Shown here piece by piece: positions 1-8,378 of a stretch of DNA of 64,000 nucleotides. The position numbers were made by a program, and so were the translations under genes. The number at the start of each line of letters is the position of its first letter. The stretch's first letter is position 1. Below the pieces are notes generated by a model, which saw nothing but the letters and a program-made list of their open reading frames with translations, searched no databases and was not told the DNA's origin. The DNA is from Rhodopirellula europaea 6C (lineage in GTDB: Bacteria; Planctomycetota; Planctomycetia; Pirellulales; Pirellulaceae), in assembly GCF_000338295.1 (NCBI RefSeq), contig NZ_ANMO01000111.1, positions 1-64,000 of the forward strand, read 5' to 3'.

Positions 1-47
1 CATGGCGTACCTCTCCCGAAACTTCGTTTCGGGAGAGGTACGCCATG
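1..47. repeat. Perfect 22-bp inverted repeat with 3-nt loop
   Basis: Bases 1-22 and 26-47 are exact reverse complements separated by TTC. The arms run from CATGGCGTACC to GTTTCGGGAGAG. The element lies 77 bp beyond the stop of the minus-strand TPR gene, so it could end transcription, but there is no T-tract. Its length and perfection also fit a REP-like repeat. The left side is cut by the window edge, so it could be longer. Confidence 0.85.
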
Positions 48-123
48 TGGAAATCTGCCGAAAAGCGGAATCAAAAAACTGCACGCCCTCCCTGCGGGAG
101 AGCTCAGGGCATGAGACCGGCTT

Positions 124-1508
124 CTACTCAGCCTTTTCCAGTCCGGTTGCTTTGGCGTCCTTTTCAGCTTCCTCGGCCAGTTGCTTGGCCGCAGCCTTCT
201 TCGCAGCTACGTTTTCTTTCTCAGCCTTCTTCTTAGCCTCACGTTCTGCCGCTGCCTGCTCGGCTTTCTCCGCCGCGGCGGGATCAGCGATGTAAGGTTT
301 CCCGGCTCGGTAACGATCGAGGATTTTGCCAGCAAATTCTTTCGCATCCTCGGGAGCCGACTCGACGACTTTCTCTTGCCAGCCAACCGCTTCCTTGAAT
401 TCACCCTGAGCGGCCAACGCGGCGGCGAGAGCCGACAGATCACTCACATTTCCGTAGCCGTTCAGTTCGCAAGCCTTTTTGGCTGCTTCCACGGCCGCAT
501 CCGCGTCACTCAACGATTCATCGTCGGTGGTCGCCAACAACCAAGCTCGGTTTTGGTGAGCTAAACCGTACTCAGGTGCCAACTCAATCGCCTTTTCGTA
601 ATCTGACAACGCTTCCTTGGCTTTGCCGAGCTGATAACGGTTGTATCCACGATTGTTCCAAGCGACCGGATCTTTCTCGTTCAACTCGAGAGCAGCCGAG
701 AAATCGGCTGCTGCGGCAGCGTATTCGTGTTGTTGGAAACGGATGTAACCGCGGCCCATGATCGCCGCGACGTCCTCGGGATTGTCGTCCACGATCGCAT
801 CGTAATCCTGGATCGCTTTTTCCATTTCACCTGCGGACTTGTAAGCCAAAGCCCGCTGACGAAGCAGCCCGGCGTTGCCCTCGCGAACTTCCAGTGCCTC
901 GGTGTAGTCGCCGATCGCCGCCTCGAACTCACGCTGAGCCATTCGAACGGCCGCCCGGTTGATGATCGGAGTGATGTCTTCTGGATCGAGCTTCAATGCC
1001 CGCTCGTAGTCTTTGATTGCTGCGTCATGTTCTCCGCGAGCCGCATGAAAAGTCCTCGGCTGCTGTAGGCGTGAGCTTCTTCGTAGCCCTTTTCGATGGC
1101 TTCGTTGAAGTCCGCCATCGCCTTCTCCTGTTCTCCCAACGCCCACCACGCCGACGCGCGAAGCGTGTGATATCGCCCTTCTTCAGGATACTCCTCGATC
1201 AAATCCGTGTAGATGCCCGTCGATTCCGCCAACTCGACCGCGTTGACCTTGTCGACGGCACCACGAGTCCCATCGTGGGTCACGATCACGTAGTCCTCAC
1301 CGCGATCTTCGACCACCGTCAACAAATCACCTTTCGCGATGACGTCCACGACTTTGTCTTCCTTCGCGAATTGCATTTCGACGCGAGCGACCACGGGTTG
1401 CCCAGGCTTCGCCGCGAAGCTGGCTGAGGCGTTGACCCAGCAAAACGCGGCAAAGATGGAAATTCCAACTTGGACGGCCCAAGGGCGAGATTCAATCACG
1501 GCGTTCAT
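124..1508 (-). pseudogene. Frameshifted exported SH3-like/TPR protein
   Basis: The reading frame is split in two. The first part starts with ATG at 1508 and reads a signal peptide (ending near ASASFAA), an SH3-like stretch (about residues 35-90) and the first TPR. It then leaves frame and stops at 993. The second frame is open from 1149 to 124 and carries at least five more TPRs and a Lys/Ala/Glu-rich tail of about 55 residues. The TPR register shows where the break is: YSSRGLF in frame one must be followed by HAARGEHDAAIKDYERAL in frame two, which restores G8, A20, Y24, A27 and P32 of the 34-residue repeat. One extra base near 1046-1052 (a CTTTTC tract on the coding strand) would mend it. 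It is either a real mutation or a sequencing error. TPR proteins usually act as protein-binding scaffolds, and the partner here is unknown. Confidence 0.8.
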
Positions 1509-2059
1509 AGATTTCTTCGGAAGGTGCTGAGATCGGTTGAGAACGAGGCCTCAATGCCATCGGTCTCAAAACGGAAGCCTCCACGGATTGGCTCGGTGGA
1601 GGATCGGGCGTGCGAAGAAGAAATTTATCAACCAGAAACTCCCCTCACGAGGGACGCCGCACGGGAAATGGGAATCTTCCCGAGATTTCCGAAGCGGGTT
1701 TGTTTCGTTCGGGCGAATTGGACGCTTCGGGTGGTTGACCGGCAAAAACCTGCGTGCTGTAGGATATCTGTGCGGATTGCAACGATTGTGCCCATTGCAA
1801 CAAATAGGCGATTTTTTCTTACCTGAACGATTGTAACCTTCTAGACCCGATCTAATCTGGTGCGACAGAGTAGCAGCCTCGCCCCCCCTGGGGTGCTGCG
1901 AGAATGCTCCGAGCAGTGTTTTCTGAACGACGCCTTTTGAACGACAAACGCCCGGTCGGCAATGCTCGCACCCAATGATTCACACCCTTCACGTGTGCCG
2001 TCGGACTTCGATTGGCATCCGTTTCCATCGTTGTTTATGACTCTTTGAGGATTTCACCA
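1509..2059. other. Intergenic region between divergent genes
   Basis: This stretch separates the minus-strand TPR gene from the plus-strand YTV gene and must hold both promoters. Short open frames in it (for example 1537-1836) have no recognisable product and are treated as chance. No convincing -35/-10 pair, hairpin or repeat was seen. Confidence 0.5.
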
Positions 2060-3814
2060 GTGAAGTTTGGACCAACTCTCGCGGGCATTGCTGCGGCATG
2101 CTTCGCCTCCATGGTGGCGACTGCCATGGCACAATGCGTCCCGTGCGGCGGATGCTCCGATCCGTGCGGCGTCTCGGCACCGGTTGTCAGCAGCGGTTGC
2201 GGCGGTGCAATTGGTTGCGGCCAGGGTTACGTCGTTCCCAGCCAGACCTATTCGACTGGCGTGGTTTACAGCAGTGGCCCGTCGGTGATGGGCGGATCAG
2301 TTGTCACGTCGTCAGTTCCTGCTCGCGAAACCATTTGCGAACCCGTCGTCGGCTATCGCGTCGTCATGAAGCCGACCTATGTAACCGAATCCCGCATGGT
2401 CAACGTGACCGAAAGCCAACCGGAAACTCGCTTCCGCACGAAGACTGTCTACAAGACGGTTCCAGTGACGGAAGAAAAGTACCGCACCAAAGTGGTCAAC
2501 GTGCCGAAGACGGACACCAAGACAATCACTTACTCGGTCTTGGTTCCCGTGAAGGAAGAGAAGCAAGTCGAAGTGACCGAGTCGGTGCCACAATGGTCCG
2601 AGATTCCAGAAGAGTACACCGTTCGCGTTCCAACCTTGGTCGACGTTCCTGAAACGTACACCGTGAAGGTGCCAAAGTTGGTCGACGAAACGTTCACCTA
2701 CACCGTCAACGTGCCACAAGCCGTGACGACTCAAAAGACTCGAACGGTCGTCAACGCTGTTCCAGTCACCAAGAGCCGCACCATCGAAGTGGCTGTTCCA
2801 AAGACCACCATGCAAACGGTCACCAAAGACTACGGTCATTGGGAAGAACAAGTCGTTAAAGTCGCCGCGGCACCTGTTGCTAGCACGGTCGCTTATGTCG
2901 GCGGATGCGGATCAGCGTCCTCGGTTTCATCTGCATGTGGCGGATCGTGCGGACGTCGCTCTTGCGGATGTGGCTCGTGTGGCGGTTGCGTTTCCAAGTG
3001 CGGTGGCTGCGGCAACGGCTATGGCCAAACCTACGCCGGTTGCGGTGGCGGAGTCTCGTACTCAGCTCCAGCATCGACCGCTTGCGGATCGACAACCAGC
3101 ACCATCACCAAACGCGTTTGGGTCCCCAACGTTGTGACCGAAGAAGTGCCTGTCACGACCAGCACCACCGAGTCGCAAGTCGTCAACTACACCGTTTACG
3201 AACAACAAGCGACTCAGGTCCCTTACGAGTGCACGACCATCGTCTATCAACCTGAAACTCGCACCGGATCAAAGCAAGTTGTTCAGTACGTGGACGAAAC
3301 TCGCACCCGTACTCGCAAAGAAGTCCAGTACAACGAAGAAACTCGGACTCGTATCCGCAAACAATTGACCTACACCTCGGTCACCAAAACGGAAACGATC
3401 CCCTACGTCACGTACAAAACTGAAGAACGTACCAAGGAAGTCAGCTTCACTTACAACGTTCCTGAATACACCGTCGAACCTTACACAACCACTCGCTACG
3501 ACCAAGTCGCTGAGCAAGTGGTTGAGGAGTACACCGTCAGTGTTCCTGTCACCGTGACGAAGGAAAAGAAGGTCCAAGTTTGCAAGATGGTTCCGACCTT
3601 GGTCGAAGAATCCTTCACGCCTTGTGCTGAACCAGCTGCCATCGGCGGCTACCAATCAGCACCAGCCATCAACGTGGGACCATCGGTCATCATGGGTGGC
3701 AGCGGAGCAAGCGGATGCAGCACTCCAATCCATTACCAATCGGCTCCGTCGATCGGCAGTGGTTGCGGAAGCTGTGGCGCAACGGTCAGTGCATCGCCTT
3801 GCACCGGTTGCTAA
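2060..3814 (+). CDS. YTV-repeat cysteine-rich cell-wall protein
   Basis: This 584-residue exported protein is built from repeats around the motif YTV-x-VP (YTVRVP, YTVKVP, YTVNVP, YTVSVP). That matches the YTV family known from Rhodopirellula, whose members are components of the proteinaceous planctomycete wall. Order: signal peptide to about residue 25 (ending ATAMAQ), a Cys/Gly-rich segment, a first repeat block (about 85-275), a central CGxC-rich insert (SCGCGSCGGC), a second repeat block (about 350-540) and a Cys/Gly tail ending CTGC. The many Cys suggest disulfide cross-linking outside the cell. The start is taken as GTG at 2060: the signal peptide follows at once and GAGG lies about 9 bases upstream. 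The frame remains open to 2012, but that would add a 16-residue leader before the signal peptide. A terminator follows at 4026-4058. Confidence 0.88.
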   Translation: MKFGPTLAGIAAACFASMVATAMAQCVPCGGCSDPCGVSAPVVSSGCGGAIGCGQGYVVPSQTYSTGVVYSSGPSVMGGSVVTSSVPARETICEPVVGYRVVMKPTYVTESRMVNVTESQPETRFRTKTVYKTVPVTEEKYRTKVVNVPKTDTKTITYSVLVPVKEEKQVEVTESVPQWSEIPEEYTVRVPTLVDVPETYTVKVPKLVDETFTYTVNVPQAVTTQKTRTVVNAVPVTKSRTIEVAVPKTTMQTVTKDYGHWEEQVVKVAAAPVASTVAYVGGCGSASSVSSACGGSCGRRSCGCGSCGGCVSKCGGCGNGYGQTYAGCGGGVSYSAPASTACGSTTSTITKRVWVPNVVTEEVPVTTSTTESQVVNYTVYEQQATQVPYECTTIVYQPETRTGSKQVVQYVDETRTRTRKEVQYNEETRTRIRKQLTYTSVTKTETIPYVTYKTEERTKEVSFTYNVPEYTVEPYTTTRYDQVAEQVVEEYTVSVPVTVTKEKKVQVCKMVPTLVEESFTPCAEPAAIGGYQSAPAINVGPSVIMGGSGASGCSTPIHYQSAPSIGSGCGSCGATVSASPCTGC

Positions 3815-3844
3815 GCAGTTCGGCAGGAATGATCGGGTAGAACC

Positions 3845-3908
3845 TCACGTAGGCGAGTCTCTCTGAGACTCGCAAATGACAGCGTCTCGGAGAGACGCTG
3901 CTACGTGA
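3845..3908. repeat. Composite inverted repeat: two hairpins inside an outer stem
   Basis: An outer 8-bp perfect stem (TCACGTAG at 3845-3852 with CTACGTGA at 3901-3908) encloses two perfect 9-bp hairpins. These are GCGAGTCTC/GAGACTCGC (3853-3873, loop TCT) and CAGCGTCTC/GAGACGCTG (3880-3900, loop GGA). They are separated only by AAATGA. The whole can fold as a three-way junction. Both hairpins share a GTCTC/GAGAC core, which suggests duplication. It lies downstream of the YTV gene and upstream of its true terminator. Confidence 0.85.
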
Positions 3909-4025
3909 TAGAGCCCAATGACTCCCGCTCACGTGCTTAGTGCGTAGTTTGAATCTTCGCCCACTGTTGAGTGGGCAAAACGACTCCAAAACGCTAGGCC
4001 GAGATACTCCACTCGGCCTGCAACG

Positions 4026-4058
4026 AACCCGTCCGCGATTTTTCGCGGGCGGGTTTTT
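4026..4058 (+). terminator. Rho-independent terminator of the YTV gene
   Basis: The stem CCCGTCCGCG (4028-4037) pairs with CGCGGGCGGG (4044-4053) with one G-U pair. The loop is ATTTTT and the stem is followed by five T at 4054-4058. Flanking AA/TT extend the stem to 12 bp. Confidence 0.85.
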
Positions 4059-4133
4059 CTATGCGCAGTCGCACGCGTGATTAGGCGATCTCAGACACTC
4101 CTGTTGGCACAATGCATTTCAACGCCAGGTGCT

Positions 4134-4979
4134 TCAGTGCCAGAGTGCTTCGATCGATTCGCGACGAGTTGGCTTGTTCCAAACCGCGCCAACGCCGGAT
4201 CGATAGGCGTCATCAATTTGCGATGGAGATGCCATTCCGGTCATCCAAATGTGCCGGTACCGCCGACCTTCCACAGCGGACGCCAACTTGCACGGTTTCG
4301 CGTCTGAACAACGCCAAACCGAATCGTCCCAAACCACGTGAGCGGAAGTGAATCGATCCGCGCGAGTCAATCCATCTCGACGCCATGTCATCACCGGGAC
4401 CGGTTGATTCAATTCGCCTGCAATCGCTTCGATGGTTTCAAACAAGGCGTCCGCCGTTGCCCAAGATTGCGAAACGACGATCAAACCCTGAGTCGGTTCA
4501 GCCAAGTCGGCTGAACCGTCCATTCCGCCCAACCAAAGCGGCAACGTTTGTGAACTGTCACGCCAACCGATCGACTCAATCCAGCCTTCTTGTCCTGGCA
4601 ATCCGACCGAAGGAGCAACCAAGGGCCCCAACCATCGCAACACTTTCGCGTTTGGAGCGACACTTTTCAGATCACGAATTTGCCCCGCATCGATGAAGTG
4701 CGAACGATCGGATTGAGCGAGCAGCACATGCGACAACGGAAGTCGCGGCGGCGAAGCAAGCAGCGACGCAACACTGGAATAAGTCGCGACCGCGTCCGCG
4801 TTCTGCTCGCACACAGCCTTTGCATGCAATGCCAATGGATCGGAAGATTCGCCCACCCAAGCCAAAATGCATGGTGGACCAATGCCGGATTCGGAATTCT
4901 CCGCGGCCGGATTCTCAACGGCCTGAGCGGAGACATTGTCTCTGGTGAATTGGTTCGACTTAGAAAGCGTGATTCTCAT
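4134..4979 (-). CDS. Hypothetical protein with receiver-like folds
   Basis: The product is a 281-residue soluble protein without signal peptide or membrane segment. I do not recognise a named family. Two stretches look like degenerate response-regulator receiver domains: about residues 37-125, and about 165-280, where VVWDDSV could be the strand with the acidic residue and GVGAVWNKPTRRESIEAL resembles the conserved Lys-Pro end of a receiver. This is inference from pattern only. The start overlaps the end of the upstream EIIA-HTH gene by 20 bp, so the two are probably translated together and may act in the same signalling route. Confidence 0.6.
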   Translation of the reverse strand: MRITLSKSNQFTRDNVSAQAVENPAAENSESGIGPPCILAWVGESSDPLALHAKAVCEQNADAVATYSSVASLLASPPRLPLSHVLLAQSDRSHFIDAGQIRDLKSVAPNAKVLRWLGPLVAPSVGLPGQEGWIESIGWRDSSQTLPLWLGGMDGSADLAEPTQGLIVVSQSWATADALFETIEAIAGELNQPVPVMTWRRDGLTRADRFTSAHVVWDDSVWRCSDAKPCKLASAVEGRRYRHIWMTGMASPSQIDDAYRSGVGAVWNKPTRRESIEALWH

Positions 4980-5667
4980 CCAGCGACATCTCGGCTTCGT
5001 TCAAGATCGCCCAAGCGTCTGCCGGCGTGTCACTTGCACGCACGCCTTCTAAGAAGGCTTCATCGGAGACGATCCGGCTCAGTTTCGCCAAAATACGCAA
5101 GTGCGAACTGTCGTCATAAGAGCAGATCAGAAAGAAAATGTCGGTCAACTGCCCGGTATCTGAGAAAGCGACCGGCGTCGGGCAAACCCCCATCGCCAAC
5201 ACGGACTCCGCCAAAATGGATGTTTGCGGACGGCGCGGGTGAAGCAAAGCCACACCGCAGTCCAACGCCGTCGGATGCAGTTTTTCGCGAGTCGCGACCG
5301 CTTCGGCCATCGCGGGTGCATCCCAGAGCATGCCCGTTCGACTGGCAAGTTCGCACATGTTGCGAATCACGCTGCCGCGGGTCCTCGCCACGAACGGATT
5401 GGAAACCAACTCGACGGGGCAGATCTCTGCCAAAGTGTGTGGTGGAGCCTCCGATCGACGATGCAAAACCGCACGAACCTGATCGAGTTCACCTTGGTCG
5501 CTCAATCCGATTCGTTCTTCGAGCCAGTGATGAATCTCGGCCTCGTTGAATTTCCAGTCACCTCCGACACGCCGGCCCGGCAAGTTTCCTCGCGAAACCA
5601 TTTTCCGAACTTGGTCAGGAGTAATGTGCAGGTATTCAGCCAACTGCGGGATATCTAAGTCTTCCAT
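4960..5667 (-). CDS. PtsN-like EIIA domain fused to an excisionase-type helix-turn-helix
   Basis: The 235-residue product has an N-terminal DNA-binding domain of the excisionase/MerR type (residues 3-52: LAEYLHITPDQVRKMVSRG, then GRRVGGDWKF). A type-2 PTS EIIA domain follows (about 85-230). The phosphorylatable His is seen at residue 143 in GVALLHPR, matching GIAIPH in PtsN, with PVAF and SHLRILAKLSRI further on. In PtsN proteins a phosphate from EI/NPr on this His controls target proteins. Here phosphorylation might control DNA binding directly, which is inference. It is the first gene of a two-gene minus-strand unit with the receiver-like protein. No EI, HPr or sugar-specific EIIB/C gene is nearby, so a regulatory role is more likely than transport. 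Confidence 0.85.
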   Translation of the reverse strand: MEDLDIPQLAEYLHITPDQVRKMVSRGNLPGRRVGGDWKFNEAEIHHWLEERIGLSDQGELDQVRAVLHRRSEAPPHTLAEICPVELVSNPFVARTRGSVIRNMCELASRTGMLWDAPAMAEAVATREKLHPTALDCGVALLHPRRPQTSILAESVLAMGVCPTPVAFSDTGQLTDIFFLICSYDDSSHLRILAKLSRIVSDEAFLEGVRASDTPADAWAILNEAEMSLDENHAF

Positions 5668-5771
5668 CGCTCAAGCTTGCCTAGTTTTCAATGAATTGTG
5701 GTGATCACGAGCCAATCGCCGTTCAGATTTATCTTGACGAAAGTTCATGAAAATCGCTAAATCGACTCAAG

Positions 5772-7487
5772 TTGTTGTCTCGACCGCGCCCGCCGACTCC
5801 AAAGTGCAATCTTTTGCCTCACCATTTTCATCACTTCGTCGCTCCGCAGTCGAGCGCCATCATAGGTGGATTCTTCCGAATCGTCCTCACCTTGATGGCG
5901 GCTTCATTGGGCTGCGTCGTGGTTGTGATGAATCCGGCTCCTTTAGTCGCGCAGTCGAATTACGGCGAAACTCCACAAACAAATCTTGCTCCGATCCAAT
6001 CGCCCGCCACTGGCGCCTCACCGTACGGACAATCGTCGATTGCCCCTCCCCCTGGTGTTGCGAATGGTGCGCCAAATGGCAGTTACGGAAGCTCGATTTA
6101 CGCCGGCCCAAACTTCGCCACTCCGCCGCGTCCCAACACCGCGCCCGTATCGGGATCGCTGTTTGATCCCTACGCATCGGCGGCAGCGGCTCCCAATTCT
6201 TTCGCGGTTCCCCAGTACACGCCGTCACCGCTTGGGGCACCCGTTCCTGCGAATTCCGCCGCCGGAGCATACCCTCCCGCGACAGGAAACGCCGCCTATC
6301 CCAACGGCGGTTTGCTGAACGGACTTTTCTCCGGCAGTATGTTCACGCAAGGTTCAACCTCGGCGCCATATCAAGGTGCCACTTATCAAGGAAACGGATT
6401 CGCAACCGGGTTCGGTGGCGGAACCGCGGTCCCCTACGACGCAGGATCTATCTACACCGGCGCCCCACCGACTTATCCCGGAACGGGCATGCCTTACCAA
6501 GGCGGAACCGGCTATCCGGGCACCGCGATTCCTCCGCCGGGGATGGATCCCTATCCGTCATCCGCCTACCCATCCGGATCTCCGTCCACGCTGTTCCCCG
6601 GTGGTTTTTCAGGTTCCCCGTCGAGCTTGTTCCCGGGCGGTTTCAGTTCACCGGAGGCCGTCAGTGCTTACCGAATGCTCAACGGACCGAGGATTCGCCA
6701 CACATTCATCGGTGGCGGCGATGGAGCGACCGACGTTGGCTACAACCAAACCGACGCCTCGATCGGATTCGCGTTCCCCAACTTTCTGTTCAGCACTCGG
6801 CCTTTGTTCGTCGTCCCGTCGTTTTCGCTGTATTTGTTCGATGGACCTGCCACGCCCGCCGCGGCCCCGACTCGAATGCTACCCAGCAATGCTTACGCGG
6901 CGTCGCTCGACTTCGGCTGGCAAACCGATCCCAATCAAATTGTCGGTGCGGAACTCGGCGTCCGAGTCGGGGCGTACACCGATTTTGACACCTTCAACAG
7001 CGACAGCATTCGCGTTCTCGGCAAAGGACTCGTTTCCTTTCGGCTGACGCCAACGTCGACTCTGAAAGGTGGCGTCTATTACCTGGATCGGCTCGACACG
7101 AAGCTCCTTCCTGCGGGGGGATTGTTGTGGCAACCAAACCCGTACACCCGCTTCGACATCTACTTCCCTGAGCCAAAACTGGCAAAATATTGGCGAACGA
7201 TCGGTACCCGTGACGTTTGGTGGTACCTGGCCGGCGAATACGGCGGCGATTCTTGGACGCTCAGCGATACTGCGCTCGCTTCGGACGGCGAACGGGTCGA
7301 TATCAACCAGATCAACGCGATGTTTGGATTCGAATGGGGCAACTCGCAACTTTTGCGAACCGGTCAACGTTCCGGATTCATCGAAGCCGGCATCTCGTTT
7401 GACCGAGAATTGCTCTACGAACAATCGGTCGCAGGCAACACAAGCCTAGAAGAAGCGTTTATTCTAAGAGCGGGAATTGGCTACTGA
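5772..7487 (+). CDS. Exported Pro/Gly-rich protein with a possible beta-barrel C-terminus
   Basis: A hydrophobic segment ends near APLVAQS and acts as signal peptide. About 250 residues rich in Pro, Gly, Ser and Tyr follow, with repeats such as TLFPGGFSG and [11 protein letters not shown]-terminal part of about 270 residues then begins at [13 protein letters not shown]. It has alternating aromatic and polar residues ([28 protein letters not shown]) and ends in FILRAGIGY, a pattern typical of outer-membrane beta-barrels. The family was not recognised. The start is uncertain: TTG at 5772 and ATG at 5895 are both in frame. A separate frame starting with ATG at 5747 runs over the same bases and could be the real N-terminus if one base is missing. 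Confidence 0.75.
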   Translation: MLSRPRPPTPKCNLLPHHFHHFVAPQSSAIIGGFFRIVLTLMAASLGCVVVVMNPAPLVAQSNYGETPQTNLAPIQSPATGASPYGQSSIAPPPGVANGAPNGSYGSSIYAGPNFATPPRPNTAPVSGSLFDPYASAAAAPNSFAVPQYTPSPLGAPVPANSAAGAYPPATGNAAYPNGGLLNGLFSGSMFTQGSTSAPYQGATYQGNGFATGFGGGTAVPYDAGSIYTGAPPTYPGTGMPYQGGTGYPGTAIPPPGMDPYPSSAYPSGSPSTLFPGGFSGSPSSLFPGGFSSPEAVSAYRMLNGPRIRHTFIGGGDGATDVGYNQTDASIGFAFPNFLFSTRPLFVVPSFSLYLFDGPATPAAAPTRMLPSNAYAASLDFGWQTDPNQIVGAELGVRVGAYTDFDTFNSDSIRVLGKGLVSFRLTPTSTLKGGVYYLDRLDTKLLPAGGLLWQPNPYTRFDIYFPEPKLAKYWRTIGTRDVWWYLAGEYGGDSWTLSDTALASDGERVDINQINAMFGFEWGNSQLLRTGQRSGFIEAGISFDRELLYEQSVAGNTSLEEAFILRAGIGY

Positions 7488-7606
7488 GCCGATTTTCGTA
7501 CCGCAGCGAATTTGACGTTGCGTTCGCAGGGGGGCACGCTAAACTTCTGCGATTCAGAAACATTGGTCCACCGCGATCACAAACGATCAGGAAAGCATCA
7601 GTCGGT

Positions 7607-7876
7607 ATGACGATTTCGAAAGAACGGAAAGAAGAAGTAATCAGCGAGCACGGCGCCGCAGCTGGAGACACCGGTTCTCCTGAAGTGCAGATCGCAATTT
7701 TGACGGAACGAATCAACGGATTGACCGAACACATGCGAACCCACCGCAAGGATTATGCCTCGCGTCGCGGTTTGTTGGGTTTGGTGAGTCGCCGTCGCCG
7801 TCTGCTGGATTACGTTCGTGGGCAAGACCCACAACGTTACTTGGATATCATCGGTAAGCTTGGTATCCGCAAATAG
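7607..7876 (+). CDS. rpsO: 30S ribosomal protein S15
   Basis: The 89-residue product matches S15 over its full length. It has the typical [29 protein letters not shown] and RRRLLDYVR stretches that bind 16S rRNA in the central domain of the small subunit. The length is exactly that of the bacterial family. It is followed by pnp, the order found in many bacteria, although a 500-bp gap separates them here. Confidence 0.98.
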   Translation: MTISKERKEEVISEHGAAAGDTGSPEVQIAILTERINGLTEHMRTHRKDYASRRGLLGLVSRRRRLLDYVRGQDPQRYLDIIGKLGIRK

Positions 7877-8378
7877 TTTGTGACCGGGTGGTCGACGGCG
7901 TGGCCGCGGCCACGTGGCGTATGTCCCCCCGGGCTCTTTGGTCCCGGGGCGGGGTGGAGTCGCAGCTTGACTGCGGCTCAGCATCGCTATCGGGAATGTC
8001 CTTCTCTGGACTCAAATCCTTCCCATCCATCTCAGCGAGCGTGATCGCCGTTTCGCTGGCTCTACTTTGCCTTGTCCATGTACTGCAGCCGGTCCGGTTG
8101 CGTCTTGTCGCCTCGTCAGAGCAGTTCGTTTGTGGCACCTTTCGGTGCCCATCGCGATCCAATCAAAACAAGCCCACGTTTGATTGTCACGAATCGGGAA
8201 TGTCGCTTGGCGATCTTCGCGATTCTTCACGTTGTTGCGTGGCGACCCAGTTCGCCACTCTTTCCCATCAGCCGTTGTGGCTGAGCAGGCCTTGTTGGCC
8301 AGGGATGAAAATCGGGCCGGCTTCGGAAAAGCCGTTCAAATTGTTGTTTGTTGTGTAGATGCAGGAAAAGAGGTTGTT
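7877..8378 (+). other. rpsO-pnp intergenic region with several palindromes
   Basis: No gene is called. Hairpins seen: a 14-bp perfect palindrome GTGGCCGCGGCCAC (7900-7913); CCCCGGG/CCCGGGG (7927-7933 and 7943-7949, 9-nt loop); and GGCACC/GGTGCC (8134-8149, loop TTTC). In many bacteria this interval carries the S15 operon terminator and a pnp leader cleaved by RNase III. The hairpins could serve such a role, which is inference. Confidence 0.5.

Noticed and set aside
1537-1836. Short plus-strand open frames between the TPR and YTV genes
   Set aside because: No recognisable motif or convincing ribosome binding site, and several overlapping frames of the same kind; best seen as chance.
4090-4110. 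Possible sigma-54 site (TTGGCACAATGC)
   Set aside because: The GG and GC are only 6 bases apart and it points toward no plus-strand gene.
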